A stretch of 64,000 nt of DNA from Clostridia bacterium (GTDB taxonomy: Bacteria > Bacillota > Clostridia > Lachnospirales > Anaerotignaceae), in assembly GCA_910575055.1 (NCBI GenBank), contig CAJTDC010000009.1:49090-113089 (forward strand), written 5' to 3'. A model generated the notes under the pieces. It worked only from the letters and a program-made list of their open reading frames with translations. It had not been told where the DNA came from and searched no databases. The number at the start of each line of letters is the position of its first letter. Position 1 is the first letter of the stretch. Below, in pieces: positions 25,249-33,659 of the stretch. The position numbers were made by a program, and so were the translations under genes.

Positions 25249-27359
25249 GAAGCATCCACCTCCGGAATATAAATCTGATTTCCGCCACCTAATAACATTC
25301 CTGCTCCACCATTTATTATTTGAGGAGCTGCTGTACCTTCATAAATTATAGTTCCTTTAGGAACTACAACTTTTGTTATATATTCTGTTGTATTTCCCCA
25401 ATCAGGATTTAAAACCAAATCTATTTGTGTTTGTATTCCTCCATTTTGAGGTATTCTAGTCACATATCTACCTACTTCTTTTCCATTCCCACCATAAGCC
25501 CTATAAAATACAGTATCTTCTTTTAAAACTTTTTTTACATATGAGCCTCCAGTAAAAGTTTCTGCTATTTCTTTAGGTAATGGTCCTGGATTCATAGGAG
25601 TATAAAGAATTCCTTCATCTCTAATCAGAACTTCTTTTGTAACATTTATATTACTACTTATTTCTACTTCACTTACATTTGTTTTATTTACAGCATTATT
25701 TGTTGGCATTTTATCTTTCACTACATTATTACTTCCTGCTCCTGTAACTTTTACTTCACCTACATCAGTTTTCGGTTTTTCTCCACTAATTTTCACACCA
25801 GAGCTATTTGCACCACTATTATCTCCTCTTTTTACAGTTATACCATCATCTGATGCTTTTATGGTTTCATTTGCTTTGCTAGTCTTTTTTGTATTTTGTT
25901 CAGATGTTTCTTTAGGTTTCTGTTCTGGTGTTTTATCAGGCTTTTTCTGTAAAACATCATCTGTTTCTATAAAAGGCTTTTTAGCACTATTTGTACTTTC
26001 AAATTTCTTTGTAATATCATCTGTAAAATTTTTTCCTGTATTTGCTAGTCCACCTTTTGTTTCTTCTAATCCTCTTGTAATATCTACCACTGTATCTTCT
26101 ACATCTACTATTCCTTTCGCAAGGTCTACCGTTGTATCTCCTACATCTGCTATTGCTTTCGTAAGGTCTACCGTCATATCTCCTACATTTGTTATTCCTT
26201 TCGTAAGATCTACCATCGTATCTCCTACATTTGCTATTCCCTTCGTAATGTCTACTGCTGCGTCTGCTACATCTGCTAAGCCTTTTGTCGCATCTACTGT
26301 TGCACCTACTACATTTGCTCCCTTTCCTAATGTTCCTGCAACTTTTGTTCCTTTTCCTATTACTCCTGTAGATTTTAATATTTCTATTGGAGATATTATT
26401 GAAATTACTCTTCCAATAGTTTCTGATTTTCCTTGTATCGTTCCTTTTTGCCAGTCATTTTTAATATCTTCTGTCATTCCATTCCATATCGTACCTAATG
26501 TCAATGCACCTGGTGAAGTTAAAGCCTCTGCAGTATCAAGTGGGGAAAGTGTCATATCTACTACTGCATTTGCCCCTGAAGCAACATCTTTTAGAAATCC
26601 CGAAACAACACCATCTATGGCAACTTCTGTTTTTTCAAAAATATTCATATTTGTTTCATCTATAGGTACATCAAATAATATCTTATCAAAAATAGTCCCT
26701 TTTTCTGGATTTTTAATATAAATTTGTCTATTGTTTTCATAAAAATATGAAATCATCTCTGCTTTTTTTGCTTTTATGTTATCTAATGTTTCTCCTAATT
26801 CTGGACAGTATTTATCCATTAAATATTGTACGGATTGTATTGTTCCATTATAGCCTGTTAAAAGATAATCATTAACAGTAGGAATGTATAGCTTCTTATC
26901 TTTCAAATATTGCTTTGTTTCCTCTATTGCATTTTTATAAATTTGTGCTATTTGAACTATATCATTAGTATTCACTTTTTGTTTTTGTTCTGTACAAATG
27001 ACACAATATTTATTGATTGATGGTGCTGCTTCTTCCATCATTGTTTTAACCATTTCTGATACTGGTATGGCAACTACTGGGTGTCCTATATATCTCGCTG
27101 CTACTGTTGTTACTCCTCTAATGTAGATACCATATGCAGACTGACAAACACGCTCCATTACTTCCATTTGCTTTTTTTGTTTTTTGGATACAATTTTACT
27201 TTTTTTAACAGTTGCCTTTTTTTTATTTTTTGTTGCTTTTGTTGCTTTTTTTCCTTTCACCATAGATAACGCCACTGATACCATTGCTACTGCTGTTGTT
27301 ATAGGATTTCCTATCATTTTTGGCATAGCTGCTTGTAATGTCTTACTAAAAAATCCCAT
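25233..27359 (-). CDS. Type B effector, ART/NAD-type toxin tip (C7)
   Basis: An intact 708-residue effector. Residues 1-115 are the shared N-terminal module (MGFFSKTLQAAMPKMIGNP, Lys-rich stretch, ARYIGHP). Residues ~116-370 are the type B middle (YIPTVNDYLLTGYNG, GETLDNIKAKKAEM, SPGALTLGTIWNGMTED). Five or six 13-residue repeats follow (VDLTKGITNVGDM type), then an EQKP linker and SSGVKISGEKPK. The tip (~560-708) contains TVFYRAYGG, GRYVTRIPQ, PDWGNTTEYITKVVVPKG and GGGNQIYIPEVDASWF. This recalls NAD-using ADP-ribosyl-type toxins, but I cannot fix the family. AGAGGGA precedes the ATG, and the immunity gene overlaps the stop. Confidence 0.85.
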   Translation of the reverse strand: MGFFSKTLQAAMPKMIGNPITTAVAMVSVALSMVKGKKATKATKNKKKATVKKSKIVSKKQKKQMEVMERVCQSAYGIYIRGVTTVAARYIGHPVVAIPVSEMVKTMMEEAAPSINKYCVICTEQKQKVNTNDIVQIAQIYKNAIEETKQYLKDKKLYIPTVNDYLLTGYNGTIQSVQYLMDKYCPELGETLDNIKAKKAEMISYFYENNRQIYIKNPEKGTIFDKILFDVPIDETNMNIFEKTEVAIDGVVSGFLKDVASGANAVVDMTLSPLDTAEALTSPGALTLGTIWNGMTEDIKNDWQKGTIQGKSETIGRVISIISPIEILKSTGVIGKGTKVAGTLGKGANVVGATVDATKGLADVADAAVDITKGIANVGDTMVDLTKGITNVGDMTVDLTKAIADVGDTTVDLAKGIVDVEDTVVDITRGLEETKGGLANTGKNFTDDITKKFESTNSAKKPFIETDDVLQKKPDKTPEQKPKETSEQNTKKTSKANETIKASDDGITVKRGDNSGANSSGVKISGEKPKTDVGEVKVTGAGSNNVVKDKMPTNNAVNKTNVSEVEISSNINVTKEVLIRDEGILYTPMNPGPLPKEIAETFTGGSYVKKVLKEDTVFYRAYGGNGKEVGRYVTRIPQNGGIQTQIDLVLNPDWGNTTEYITKVVVPKGTIIYEGTAAPQIINGGAGMLLGGGNQIYIPEVDASWFGK
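26055..26285 (-). repeat. 39-bp tandem repeats in the C7 effector
   Basis: About six imperfect 39-bp units encode 13-residue repeats of the form VD(I/L)TKGI(A/T)(D/N)VGDT. A shorter, diverged set lies in the C2 effector at 36350-36500. They form a flexible region between middle module B and the tip. Confidence 0.8.
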
Positions 27360-27420
27360 ATTCCCTCTCTTTCATAGTAAACCATCTTATTGGTTTACTG
27401 ACTTTACAATGTAATATGAA

Positions 27421-27498
27421 ATAGTATTACTCCCCTATAAAACTTTGCTGCTGAGCAACATATGAGAAACACTCCACTTAAAAGCAAAGTGTTTCACA
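27421..27498 (-). repeat. Border hairpin repeat R6 with leader scar
   Basis: Border element before effector C7. After the hairpin and TGTTGCTCAGCA the minus strand reads GGGGAGTAATACT, then ATT and codons for SYYIVKSVNQ and a stop. The first half matches the start of the Imm11-like gene and the second half the end of the VgrG-like gene. Confidence 0.8.
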
Positions 27499-27573
27499 AA
27501 TACAGTTGTCATCTAATTAATTCTTTCTATAAAATTCGTATAAATATTTTTAGATATCCTATATATGATTATA

Positions 27574-27948
27574 TTATAATAAATAACGAGATTTATAATC
27601 ATTTAAAATTATATCTACTTGTTGTTTATCTTTTGGAAACTCTTTACAATATTTATTACAAATTATTTTCAAATAATGGTATAAATCTTGATATCCAATT
27701 ATTATCTCTTCTCCATCATTTAATCCAAATTCTGCTCCCTCATATTTTATTGTTGATTCTTTATCATAATCATCTAAATCATTCCAAAAAACACAAGCTC
27801 CATAATTTTCACCAAATCCTATCCCATTGCTTATTCCCTGTACTACTTTAATAAATCTTGTATTATCAACCATATTGAATATGGCTTTTACAGGAAAATG
27901 ATCCTTACTTAATAATTCTTTATCATCTATGCGAAATTTATTTTTCAT
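27574..27948 (-). CDS. CdiI-like immunity protein (C6)
   Basis: A 124-residue protein starting MKNKFRIDDKELLSKDHFPV, with GAEFGLNDGEEIIIGYQDLYH and a C-terminal CKEFPKDKQQVDIIL. This pattern resembles a CdiI-type immunity family for ribonuclease toxins, which fits the CdiA-like tip of the preceding gene. The ATG at 27948 has GGAGGG 6 nt upstream; the longer frame to 27975 has none. It precedes border repeat R6. Confidence 0.7.
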   Translation of the reverse strand: MKNKFRIDDKELLSKDHFPVKAIFNMVDNTRFIKVVQGISNGIGFGENYGACVFWNDLDDYDKESTIKYEGAEFGLNDGEEIIIGYQDLYHYLKIICNKYCKEFPKDKQQVDIILNDYKSRYLL

Positions 27949-28012
27949 ATATATCCCTCCGTATATTTTATGCATTTTTTAAAATTCTTTTCTGTATATT
28001 AAATTGATATAA

Positions 28013-29560
28013 TTATTCAGGATACATTGACGTAATTTCTCCATTTTTACAATACCCACGCCATGAAACTCCATTATTATCAACACCTACCCATTCGCGT
28101 GGCAGTATACCATTTTCATATTGAGAAGCTGCATTATTTGCTGCCTCTAATCCTCGACGTAAATACTCATCAGTACTAATTATATTGGAATCATATACGG
28201 TTTTTAGTTTAGGAATTCCATCTTGATATTCACCTGCAATTGGTACACCTGTTTTATCACGCTTAGGCATTTGATATTCAATTTTTGAAACGCCATCTAT
28301 ATTAGGATGTGGAGTTTCACTTATAATTTTAATATCATTTTGTATAAATACATCCCTTTTATGTGCTCCTCCAATTCCTCGCTTTCTTGGAACAGAAGTG
28401 TCAACCATTTCTATATGTAATTTTAGTCTATCAGTTAATTCATATTTTGTTGCATTATTTATGTTACTTTTTATTTCAGTTTGGGCTAAAACATCACCTG
28501 TTTGTGTTACACTTTCTTCCAATTTATTGCCTTCTACTTTTGTAGTTTTTATTTCACCTACATCAGTTTTTGGTTTTTCTCCACTAATTTTCACACCAGA
28601 GCCATTTGTAGTACTATTTTCATTTATTACTGTTCTAGCAGTTGTTTGACCTGTTGCTTTTACTGTGTCATCAGCTTTAGAACTAGCTTTCGCTCCTGCT
28701 TCTGCAATATCATCAACTTTAGAACTTGCTTTCATTTCTGCTTCTACAATATCATCAACTTTAGAACCAGTTGCAATATTATCTGTTGCTTCTTCTAGCA
28801 TTTGTAATGTAGTTTTTTCTGTAGTTCCTTCTACTATTTCCTTTGTAATGTTTTTTGTTCCTTCTACAATAGGTGTTCCTATTACAGCATTTTCTATGAG
28901 TTCTCCTGTTGTTGATGTAACAGTATTAGCAACAGAGCCTGTCTTTCCTGCTATTGTTGCAATATCATCTGCTTTAGAAGTTGCTCCTTCTACTACTCCT
29001 GTAAGTTTTTTTGCTTCGTCTCCTGCTTCAGATGCCATCATCATTAAGCGATTAATAAATGAATTTTTTGCTGCATTTTCTATTCCTGTTGTTGCTCCTA
29101 CATATACAGCATTTTTTGCTCCAATCTTTCCTAAATCTCCTAAACCTTCTACAAATTCTTTTGCTCCTGTTTTTCCTAATGAGAGTAGTTTGTTCCCTGC
29201 TATTTTTGCTCCGCTAGCAGCTGCTTTTCCTTCTCCGCCTGTTGCAACAGCGGTAAGTACATCTCCTAAAATTTCTCCTGCATCTTCTGATATTTCCTGT
29301 GGTGTACTTCTCCACACTGCATCTACAACACTATCACGTATGTTACCAGCAAGTCCTTTTGTATTTTCCCATGGCTGTTCCATAAAATTTAAAATTGCAT
29401 CTGAAGCTACCTCTAAAACTTTCTCTGGGTCTGTTACAAGTGTTACCACACCATCATAGGTGCCTTTTGCGCTATTCCACAATCCTCTATATTTTGCTCC
29501 AATTACTGCTCCTACCATTATCATATATTCAGGAAGATCTGGTATATCCTCTACTGTCAA
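28013..29560 (-). CDS. N-truncated type A effector, CdiA-like tip (C6)
   Basis: An open frame of 515 residues from a TTG; homology to module A actually begins near 29626 (KAFNGEQVIDEKY). The first ~150 residues of a normal effector, including the trafficking module, are missing. Module A is otherwise intact. Short repeats (SKVDDIxEA) and the SGVKISGEKPK linker follow. The tip (~380-515) has GIGGAHKRDVFIQ, SKIEYQMPKRDKTGVPIAGE, KTVYDSN and WRGYCKNGEITSMYPE, which resembles a CdiA C-terminal tRNase-type toxin. There is no ribosome site. The 5' end is fused to the DUF4926 gene of C5, so a deletion created this cassette. Confidence 0.72.
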   Translation of the reverse strand: MTVEDIPDLPEYMIMVGAVIGAKYRGLWNSAKGTYDGVVTLVTDPEKVLEVASDAILNFMEQPWENTKGLAGNIRDSVVDAVWRSTPQEISEDAGEILGDVLTAVATGGEGKAAASGAKIAGNKLLSLGKTGAKEFVEGLGDLGKIGAKNAVYVGATTGIENAAKNSFINRLMMMASEAGDEAKKLTGVVEGATSKADDIATIAGKTGSVANTVTSTTGELIENAVIGTPIVEGTKNITKEIVEGTTEKTTLQMLEEATDNIATGSKVDDIVEAEMKASSKVDDIAEAGAKASSKADDTVKATGQTTARTVINENSTTNGSGVKISGEKPKTDVGEIKTTKVEGNKLEESVTQTGDVLAQTEIKSNINNATKYELTDRLKLHIEMVDTSVPRKRGIGGAHKRDVFIQNDIKIISETPHPNIDGVSKIEYQMPKRDKTGVPIAGEYQDGIPKLKTVYDSNIISTDEYLRRGLEAANNAASQYENGILPREWVGVDNNGVSWRGYCKNGEITSMYPE

Positions 29561-29594
29561 ATTTCCACTAAATAAATTTTCTAATGTATACTTT

Positions 29595-29816
29595 TCATCT
29601 ATTACCTGCTCTCCATTGAACGCTTTCTAGTAACTCTAATTCATCAGGTAAAAATGTTCCCTGTGCATAAACATTTCCTTCATCATTCACTATTTCTACT
29701 TCATAAGCTTCGTTAGGATTATCAAATACCATAATAATAACTCCAATATCACCAATTTTAATATCTTCTTGAGTGTTTTTTAATATTTTAACTAATTCAT
29801 ATTCTTTAAATTTCAT
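29595..29816 (-). CDS. DUF4926-like immunity protein (C5), altered end
   Basis: A 73-residue protein with KEYELVKILKN, IKIGDIGVIIMVFD and AYEVEIVNDEGN, a DUF4926 pattern. DUF4926 proteins pair with DUF6883 toxins, as here. ATG overlaps the effector stop (ATGA), with AGGAGG inside the toxin's last codons. The normal end is near DELELLE; the last ~9 residues (SVQWRAGNR) are read from effector DNA in another frame, because a deletion fused this gene to cassette C6. Function is probably kept. Confidence 0.85.
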   Translation of the reverse strand: MKFKEYELVKILKNTQEDIKIGDIGVIIMVFDNPNEAYEVEIVNDEGNVYAQGTFLPDELELLESVQWRAGNR

Positions 29817-31648
29817 TTTATTGTCCTCCTTTTATCATTGATATAAAGTGTTGTTAGTTCCGGAATATCAGAATTTGTTTTAATTATCCATCCAGTTCTA
29901 ACATAAACTGTATTGCCATTTGGTCCTGTTATCAATATATCTACTGTATATCTTTGTCCATATTGGTCTAATTTTCCTAAAATAGCTTCACTTTGTGGTA
30001 ATTTTGCATATATTTGTTTCATTAAATCATCTGCATTAGACTGATTATATCCTAATGCCTTTTCAAAAACTTTTGCTTTATTCCCTCCTACTGGATGATT
30101 AGGATTTAAAGCATATCCTATCAATTTATTAGGATTAATTGTTGCCTTATCTATATTTGGTAATTTGCTTGCCTTCATACCTTCTAATTCTAAAATATTT
30201 TCTTTAATCTGTTTTTCTCCAAAACTTTCTATATTTTTTATCTCAGTTTGAGTTACAGCATCATTTATTCTTACATTACCTTCTTTACCATTTACTATTT
30301 TATTGTCTACTGTTTCTTGCATTACTTTCCTTTTTACTTTATTTTCTGTATTGTCTGCCACTTCATTTTTTACTATTTTACTAGCATTATTTATCCCTTC
30401 TACAATAGGTGTTCCTATCACAGCATTTTCTATCAGTTCTCCTGTTGTTGATGTAACACTATTAGCAACAGAGCCTGTTTTTCCTGCTATTGTTGCAATA
30501 TCATCTGCTTTAGAAGTTGCTCCTTCTACTACTCCTGTAAGTTTTTTTGCTTCGTCTCCTGCTTCAGATGCCATCATCATTAAGCGATTAATAAATGAAT
30601 TTCTTGCTGCATTTTCTATTCCTGTTGTTGCTCCTACATATACAGCATTTTTTGCTCCAATCTTTCCTAAATCTCCTAAACCTTCTACAAATTCTTTTGC
30701 TCCTGTTTTTCCCAATGCTAGTAGTTTGTTCCCTGCTATTTTTGCTCCACTAGCAGCTGCTTTTCCTCCTCCGCCTGTTGCAACAGCGGTAAGTACATCT
30801 CCTAAAATTTCTCCTGCATCTTCTGATATTTCTTGTGGTGTACTTCTCCAAACTGCATCTACAACACTATCACGTATGTTACCAGCAAGTTCTTTTGTAT
30901 TTTCCCATGGGTCTTCCATAAAATCTAAAATTGCATCGGAAGCTACTTCTAAAACTTTCTCTGGATCTGTTACAAGTGTTACCACACCATCATAGGTGCC
31001 TTTTGCACTATTCCACAATCCTCTATATTTTGCTCCAATTACTGCTCCTACCATTGTCATATATTCAGGAAGATCTGGCATATCCTCTACCGTCAAATTT
31101 CCACTAAATAAATTTTCTAATGTATACTTTTCATCTATTACCTGTTCGCCTTTTATAGCCTTTGTAAAGCCAGTGAGCCAGTTTTTCGTAGTGCCTTTCA
31201 TATATTCAAAACGTCCACTAGTATGTTTATCAATTCTAGGTTTTTTTTCTTCTTTTATGTTACTTTCTTTTTTAGATCCTGTTTCTAACTGCACCAAATA
31301 GTTTACTGTTGGAGCTGCTTCTTCCATCATTGTTTTAACCATTTCTGATGCTGGTATAGCAGCTGCTGGGTGTCCTATATATCTTGCTGCTACTGTTGTT
31401 ACTCCTCTAATGTAGATACCATATGCAGACTGACAAACACGCTCCATTACTTCCATTTGCTTTTTTTGTTTTTTGGATACAATTTTACTTTTTTTAACAG
31501 TTGCCTTTTTTTTATTTTTTGTTGCTTTTGTTGCTTTTTTTCCTTTCACCATAGATAACGCCACTGATACCATTGCTACTGCTGTTGTTATAGGATTTCC
31601 TATCATTTTTGGCATAGCTGCTTGTAATGTCTTACTAAAAAATCCCAT
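29813..31648 (-). CDS. Type A effector with DUF6883 toxin tip (C5)
   Basis: A complete 611-residue effector: N-terminal module (1-115), module A (YMKGTTKNWLTGFTKAIKGE, LTAVATGGGGKAAASG, ENAVIGTPIVEG), a Lys/Glu-rich linker with GNVRINDAVTQTE, and a tip (~500-611). The tip has NPNKLIGYALNPNHPVGGNK, then QSNADDLMKQIY, YTVDILITGPNGN and VRTGWIIKT, which is the DUF6883 pattern. DUF6883 is found at the C-termini of polymorphic toxins. The overlapping DUF4926 gene is the antidote. It has its own AGAGGGA site and repeat R7 upstream. Confidence 0.88.
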   Translation of the reverse strand: MGFFSKTLQAAMPKMIGNPITTAVAMVSVALSMVKGKKATKATKNKKKATVKKSKIVSKKQKKQMEVMERVCQSAYGIYIRGVTTVAARYIGHPAAAIPASEMVKTMMEEAAPTVNYLVQLETGSKKESNIKEEKKPRIDKHTSGRFEYMKGTTKNWLTGFTKAIKGEQVIDEKYTLENLFSGNLTVEDMPDLPEYMTMVGAVIGAKYRGLWNSAKGTYDGVVTLVTDPEKVLEVASDAILDFMEDPWENTKELAGNIRDSVVDAVWRSTPQEISEDAGEILGDVLTAVATGGGGKAAASGAKIAGNKLLALGKTGAKEFVEGLGDLGKIGAKNAVYVGATTGIENAARNSFINRLMMMASEAGDEAKKLTGVVEGATSKADDIATIAGKTGSVANSVTSTTGELIENAVIGTPIVEGINNASKIVKNEVADNTENKVKRKVMQETVDNKIVNGKEGNVRINDAVTQTEIKNIESFGEKQIKENILELEGMKASKLPNIDKATINPNKLIGYALNPNHPVGGNKAKVFEKALGYNQSNADDLMKQIYAKLPQSEAILGKLDQYGQRYTVDILITGPNGNTVYVRTGWIIKTNSDIPELTTLYINDKRRTIK

Positions 31649-31709
31649 ATTCCCTCTCTTTCATAGTAAACCATCTTATTGGTTTACTGACTTTACAATG
31701 TAATATGAA

Positions 31710-31780
31710 ATAGTATTACTCCCCTCGTTATGCTGAGCAATATCTGTGAAATACTCTACCTAAAATCAAAGTGTTTCTCA
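31710..31780 (-). repeat. Border hairpin repeat R7 with leader scar
   Basis: Border element before effector C5, with a hybrid sequence: the hairpin resembles R3/R5 while the ribosome-site side resembles R1 (ATGCTGAGCA variant, CGAGGGGAG). The same SYYIVKSVNQ-stop leader follows. Confidence 0.8.
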
Positions 31781-31810
31781 ATTACCCTACTTTTTTTACA
31801 ATAATATTTT

Positions 31811-31935
31811 CTAAAGTTTTTTATACTCTTGCTGAACTTTTAAATAATCATTATAAAACACTTCAAAGTCATCACCTAATTTTTCTTTAAGCTCATCAAT
31901 CGCATTATTTTTTAAATATTTCTTTTAATTTACTT
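31811..31935 (-). pseudogene. 3' remnant of the 111-aa immunity gene
   Basis: The minus strand still encodes a NAIDELKEKLGDDFEVF segment through YLKVQQEYKKL and a stop, as in the 111-residue genes. KEIF before it is in another frame and the first ~75 codons are gone. It lies between the Imm6-like gene of C4 and repeat R7. Confidence 0.8.
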
Positions 31936-31938
31936 TTT

Positions 31939-32415
31939 CTAAAGTTTCAATATTTTTTGTCTAATCATCATTATATCAGTTGTATTACTACATATTTTTA
32001 TTATATTATCAATAAAAGATTTTCCATGTTTATTACATTGTAGAAAATTTTCTATTGTGTGCTCTATCAAAGCATTATCCACTATTTCTATTGCTTGTGG
32101 AAAAAACCTTTGTCCTTTTAATTCATATGCCTTTCTTGAAATATATGCAACAGCATCTATAATACAATTCCAGGCACAAATTTCTTTTTCATCATTTGTA
32201 TTTTCTTGAAAGGTAACTAATCCCTTTTCTTCATCATCAAGTAACTCATAAAAGTAATTTCCGTCCTTTTCTTTTGTTTTTATCCAATTCCAGCAATCTA
32301 ATACAACATTTTGTACCATTTTTTTTTGTTCTTCATCTTCAAAAATATGAATTACATTTTCTGCAATTGATAGAAAAATAATATCTTGATTATTTATAAT
32401 ATTTGTATGATACAT
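31939..32415 (-). CDS. Imm6-like immunity protein (C4)
   Basis: A 158-residue protein resembling the Imm6 family: FLSIAENVIHIFEDEEQKK, VVLDCWNWIKTKE, YELLDDEEKGLVTFQE and AWNCIIDAVAYISRKAYE. Imm6 proteins occur beside toxin tips in Firmicutes, often nuclease or deaminase types. It starts 12 nt after the deaminase-like tip with AGGAGAG upstream, so it is its cognate partner. Confidence 0.78.
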   Translation of the reverse strand: MYHTNIINNQDIIFLSIAENVIHIFEDEEQKKMVQNVVLDCWNWIKTKEKDGNYFYELLDDEEKGLVTFQENTNDEKEICAWNCIIDAVAYISRKAYELKGQRFFPQAIEIVDNALIEHTIENFLQCNKHGKSFIDNIIKICSNTTDIMMIRQKILKL

Positions 32416-32427
32416 AAATTTACTCTC

Positions 32428-33003
32428 CTATTCTATATATGTTCCATTTTGAATTATAACAGTGGATCTACCTGTTACCTTAATATTAGGTAAAGTTTCT
32501 GATGTCACTTCAATTCTTAGATGTGGGTATTTTTGACTCAACTGTTTTAAAACTCCAGGAGATACTGAATTATTTTTTAAACCTTGTATGCATTTTCTAC
32601 ATACACCTGTTGGATTTGATTGATGAATTTTTAATATTCCAATAACATTTTCTGGTAATATATTAGCTTTTTCTACCGCTTTAATAAATTCATTTGCTAT
32701 ATCTTCTTCTGCATGTTTTTTAAAAAGGTAATTTTGACCTGGATATTTAATTTCTCTATTAGGATTAATTTCGTCTAAATCTTTTAGTCCTACTTCCTGT
32801 CTTACTTTAGGTGATAGTCCCTCAAATTCTAAATCTTCTAATCCAGGAACATTTGTTTTTCCAACAGCTACAGTATGCGTTTCTGGAACATTTAATTTTT
32901 TTCTAATTTTATCTATATCATCCTTTCCTACCTGGAAATTTTTATTTTCTTTTTTTATTAAATCTTTAGTGTCTAATTTTTGCTCCCTACTTATATTTTC
33001 CAC
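32428..33003 (-). CDS. Orphan nucleic-acid deaminase-like toxin tip (C4)
   Basis: A 191-residue tip with the zinc-deaminase signature: HAEEDIANEF (HAE, zinc His and catalytic Glu) and NPTGVCRKCIQGL (P-x3-CxxC zinc Cys pair), followed by PHLRIEVTSETL. The spacing and the NP-x-G-x-C-xx-C form resemble DddA/BURPS668_1122-type deaminase toxins, which act on DNA or RNA bases. The frame is open upstream to the stop of the SUKH-like gene, passing GDGVHTSPAV, but no effector N-terminus or ribosome site is present; the GTG at 33003 is nominal. Likely silent until joined to an effector. An Imm6-like partner follows. Confidence 0.8.
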   Translation of the reverse strand: MENISREQKLDTKDLIKKENKNFQVGKDDIDKIRKKLNVPETHTVAVGKTNVPGLEDLEFEGLSPKVRQEVGLKDLDEINPNREIKYPGQNYLFKKHAEEDIANEFIKAVEKANILPENVIGILKIHQSNPTGVCRKCIQGLKNNSVSPGVLKQLSQKYPHLRIEVTSETLPNIKVTGRSTVIIQNGTYIE

Positions 33004-33149
33004 TGTATTTACTTCAGTTGAAGATACAGCAGGACTTGTATGTACGCCATCTCCTGTTTTTTTACTATTTTCTCTTACTACCTTTTTTGTAACATCTTCT
33101 GTTTTATCCTTAGTTTCTTCTTTCTTTTTTCCTATTGACTTTTTATAGC

Positions 33150-33182
33150 TGGTTTTATAAAACTTTGAGTGTTTAGCGAAAA
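33150..33182 (-). repeat. Degenerate border-element remnant
   Basis: The minus strand here has CTAAACACTCAAAGTTTTAT, sharing CAAAGTTTTATA with the intact border elements but lacking the stem partner. It marks where C4 was joined after the C3 immunity gene. Confidence 0.45.
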
Positions 33183-33198
33183 TAATGATTAAAAAAAC

Positions 33199-33642
33199 TT
33201 AATTTACAAGTATTTCTGCCTCTCTGCATTCTCCTACTAAACAATCAAGCATATCTTCAATACAATCTCCTACTTTTATTAGACAACCATCTGTAAAACA
33301 ATAAAACTCGTTTTCTTCTGTTAGTAATATCATTAAATTATCTTTACGAGCTGTTCCAATAGGATAAGATACTTTATTTATACCATATTCTATTAAACAT
33401 TCTTTAAAATAATCTCCATCAAAATAATCTCCTATTATATTTAAAGGATTGAAATCTACATCGTAGTATTTTTTGTTTGTAGGATCAATTTTAAGCATAC
33501 CAAATTCTTTCAAAAATAATTCTACATTTATTGGCATTTCTAATCCTATTTTCTGATATTCTTGCATCATATTACTTATAGTAATCTTTCTGTCTTCATA
33601 CCACCCAGCATTTAATAATCTTTCTTTTGTTATTTTCTCCAT
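33199..33642 (-). CDS. SUKH-3-like immunity protein (C3)
   Basis: A 147-residue protein starting MEKITKERLLNAGWYEDRKI, with ELFLKEFGMLKIDP and a hydrophobic C-terminal repeat (MLDCLVGECREAEIL). The AGW-x2-xRKI start and FLKEFGxL are SUKH-3 features. SUKH immunity proteins often pair with deaminase and nuclease toxins. AAGGAG lies 8 nt before the ATG at 33642; another ATG at 33660 overlaps the toxin stop. It follows the deaminase tip of C3. Confidence 0.82.
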   Translation of the reverse strand: MEKITKERLLNAGWYEDRKITISNMMQEYQKIGLEMPINVELFLKEFGMLKIDPTNKKYYDVDFNPLNIIGDYFDGDYFKECLIEYGINKVSYPIGTARKDNLMILLTEENEFYCFTDGCLIKVGDCIEDMLDCLVGECREAEILVN

Positions 33643-33659
33643 AGTAATTACTCCTTTCA

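Noticed and set aside
27462..27851. 129-codon plus-strand frame opposite the CdiI-like gene
   Set aside because: Antisense to a gene with a good ribosome site, start and cassette position; Leu/His/Tyr-rich with no start signal.
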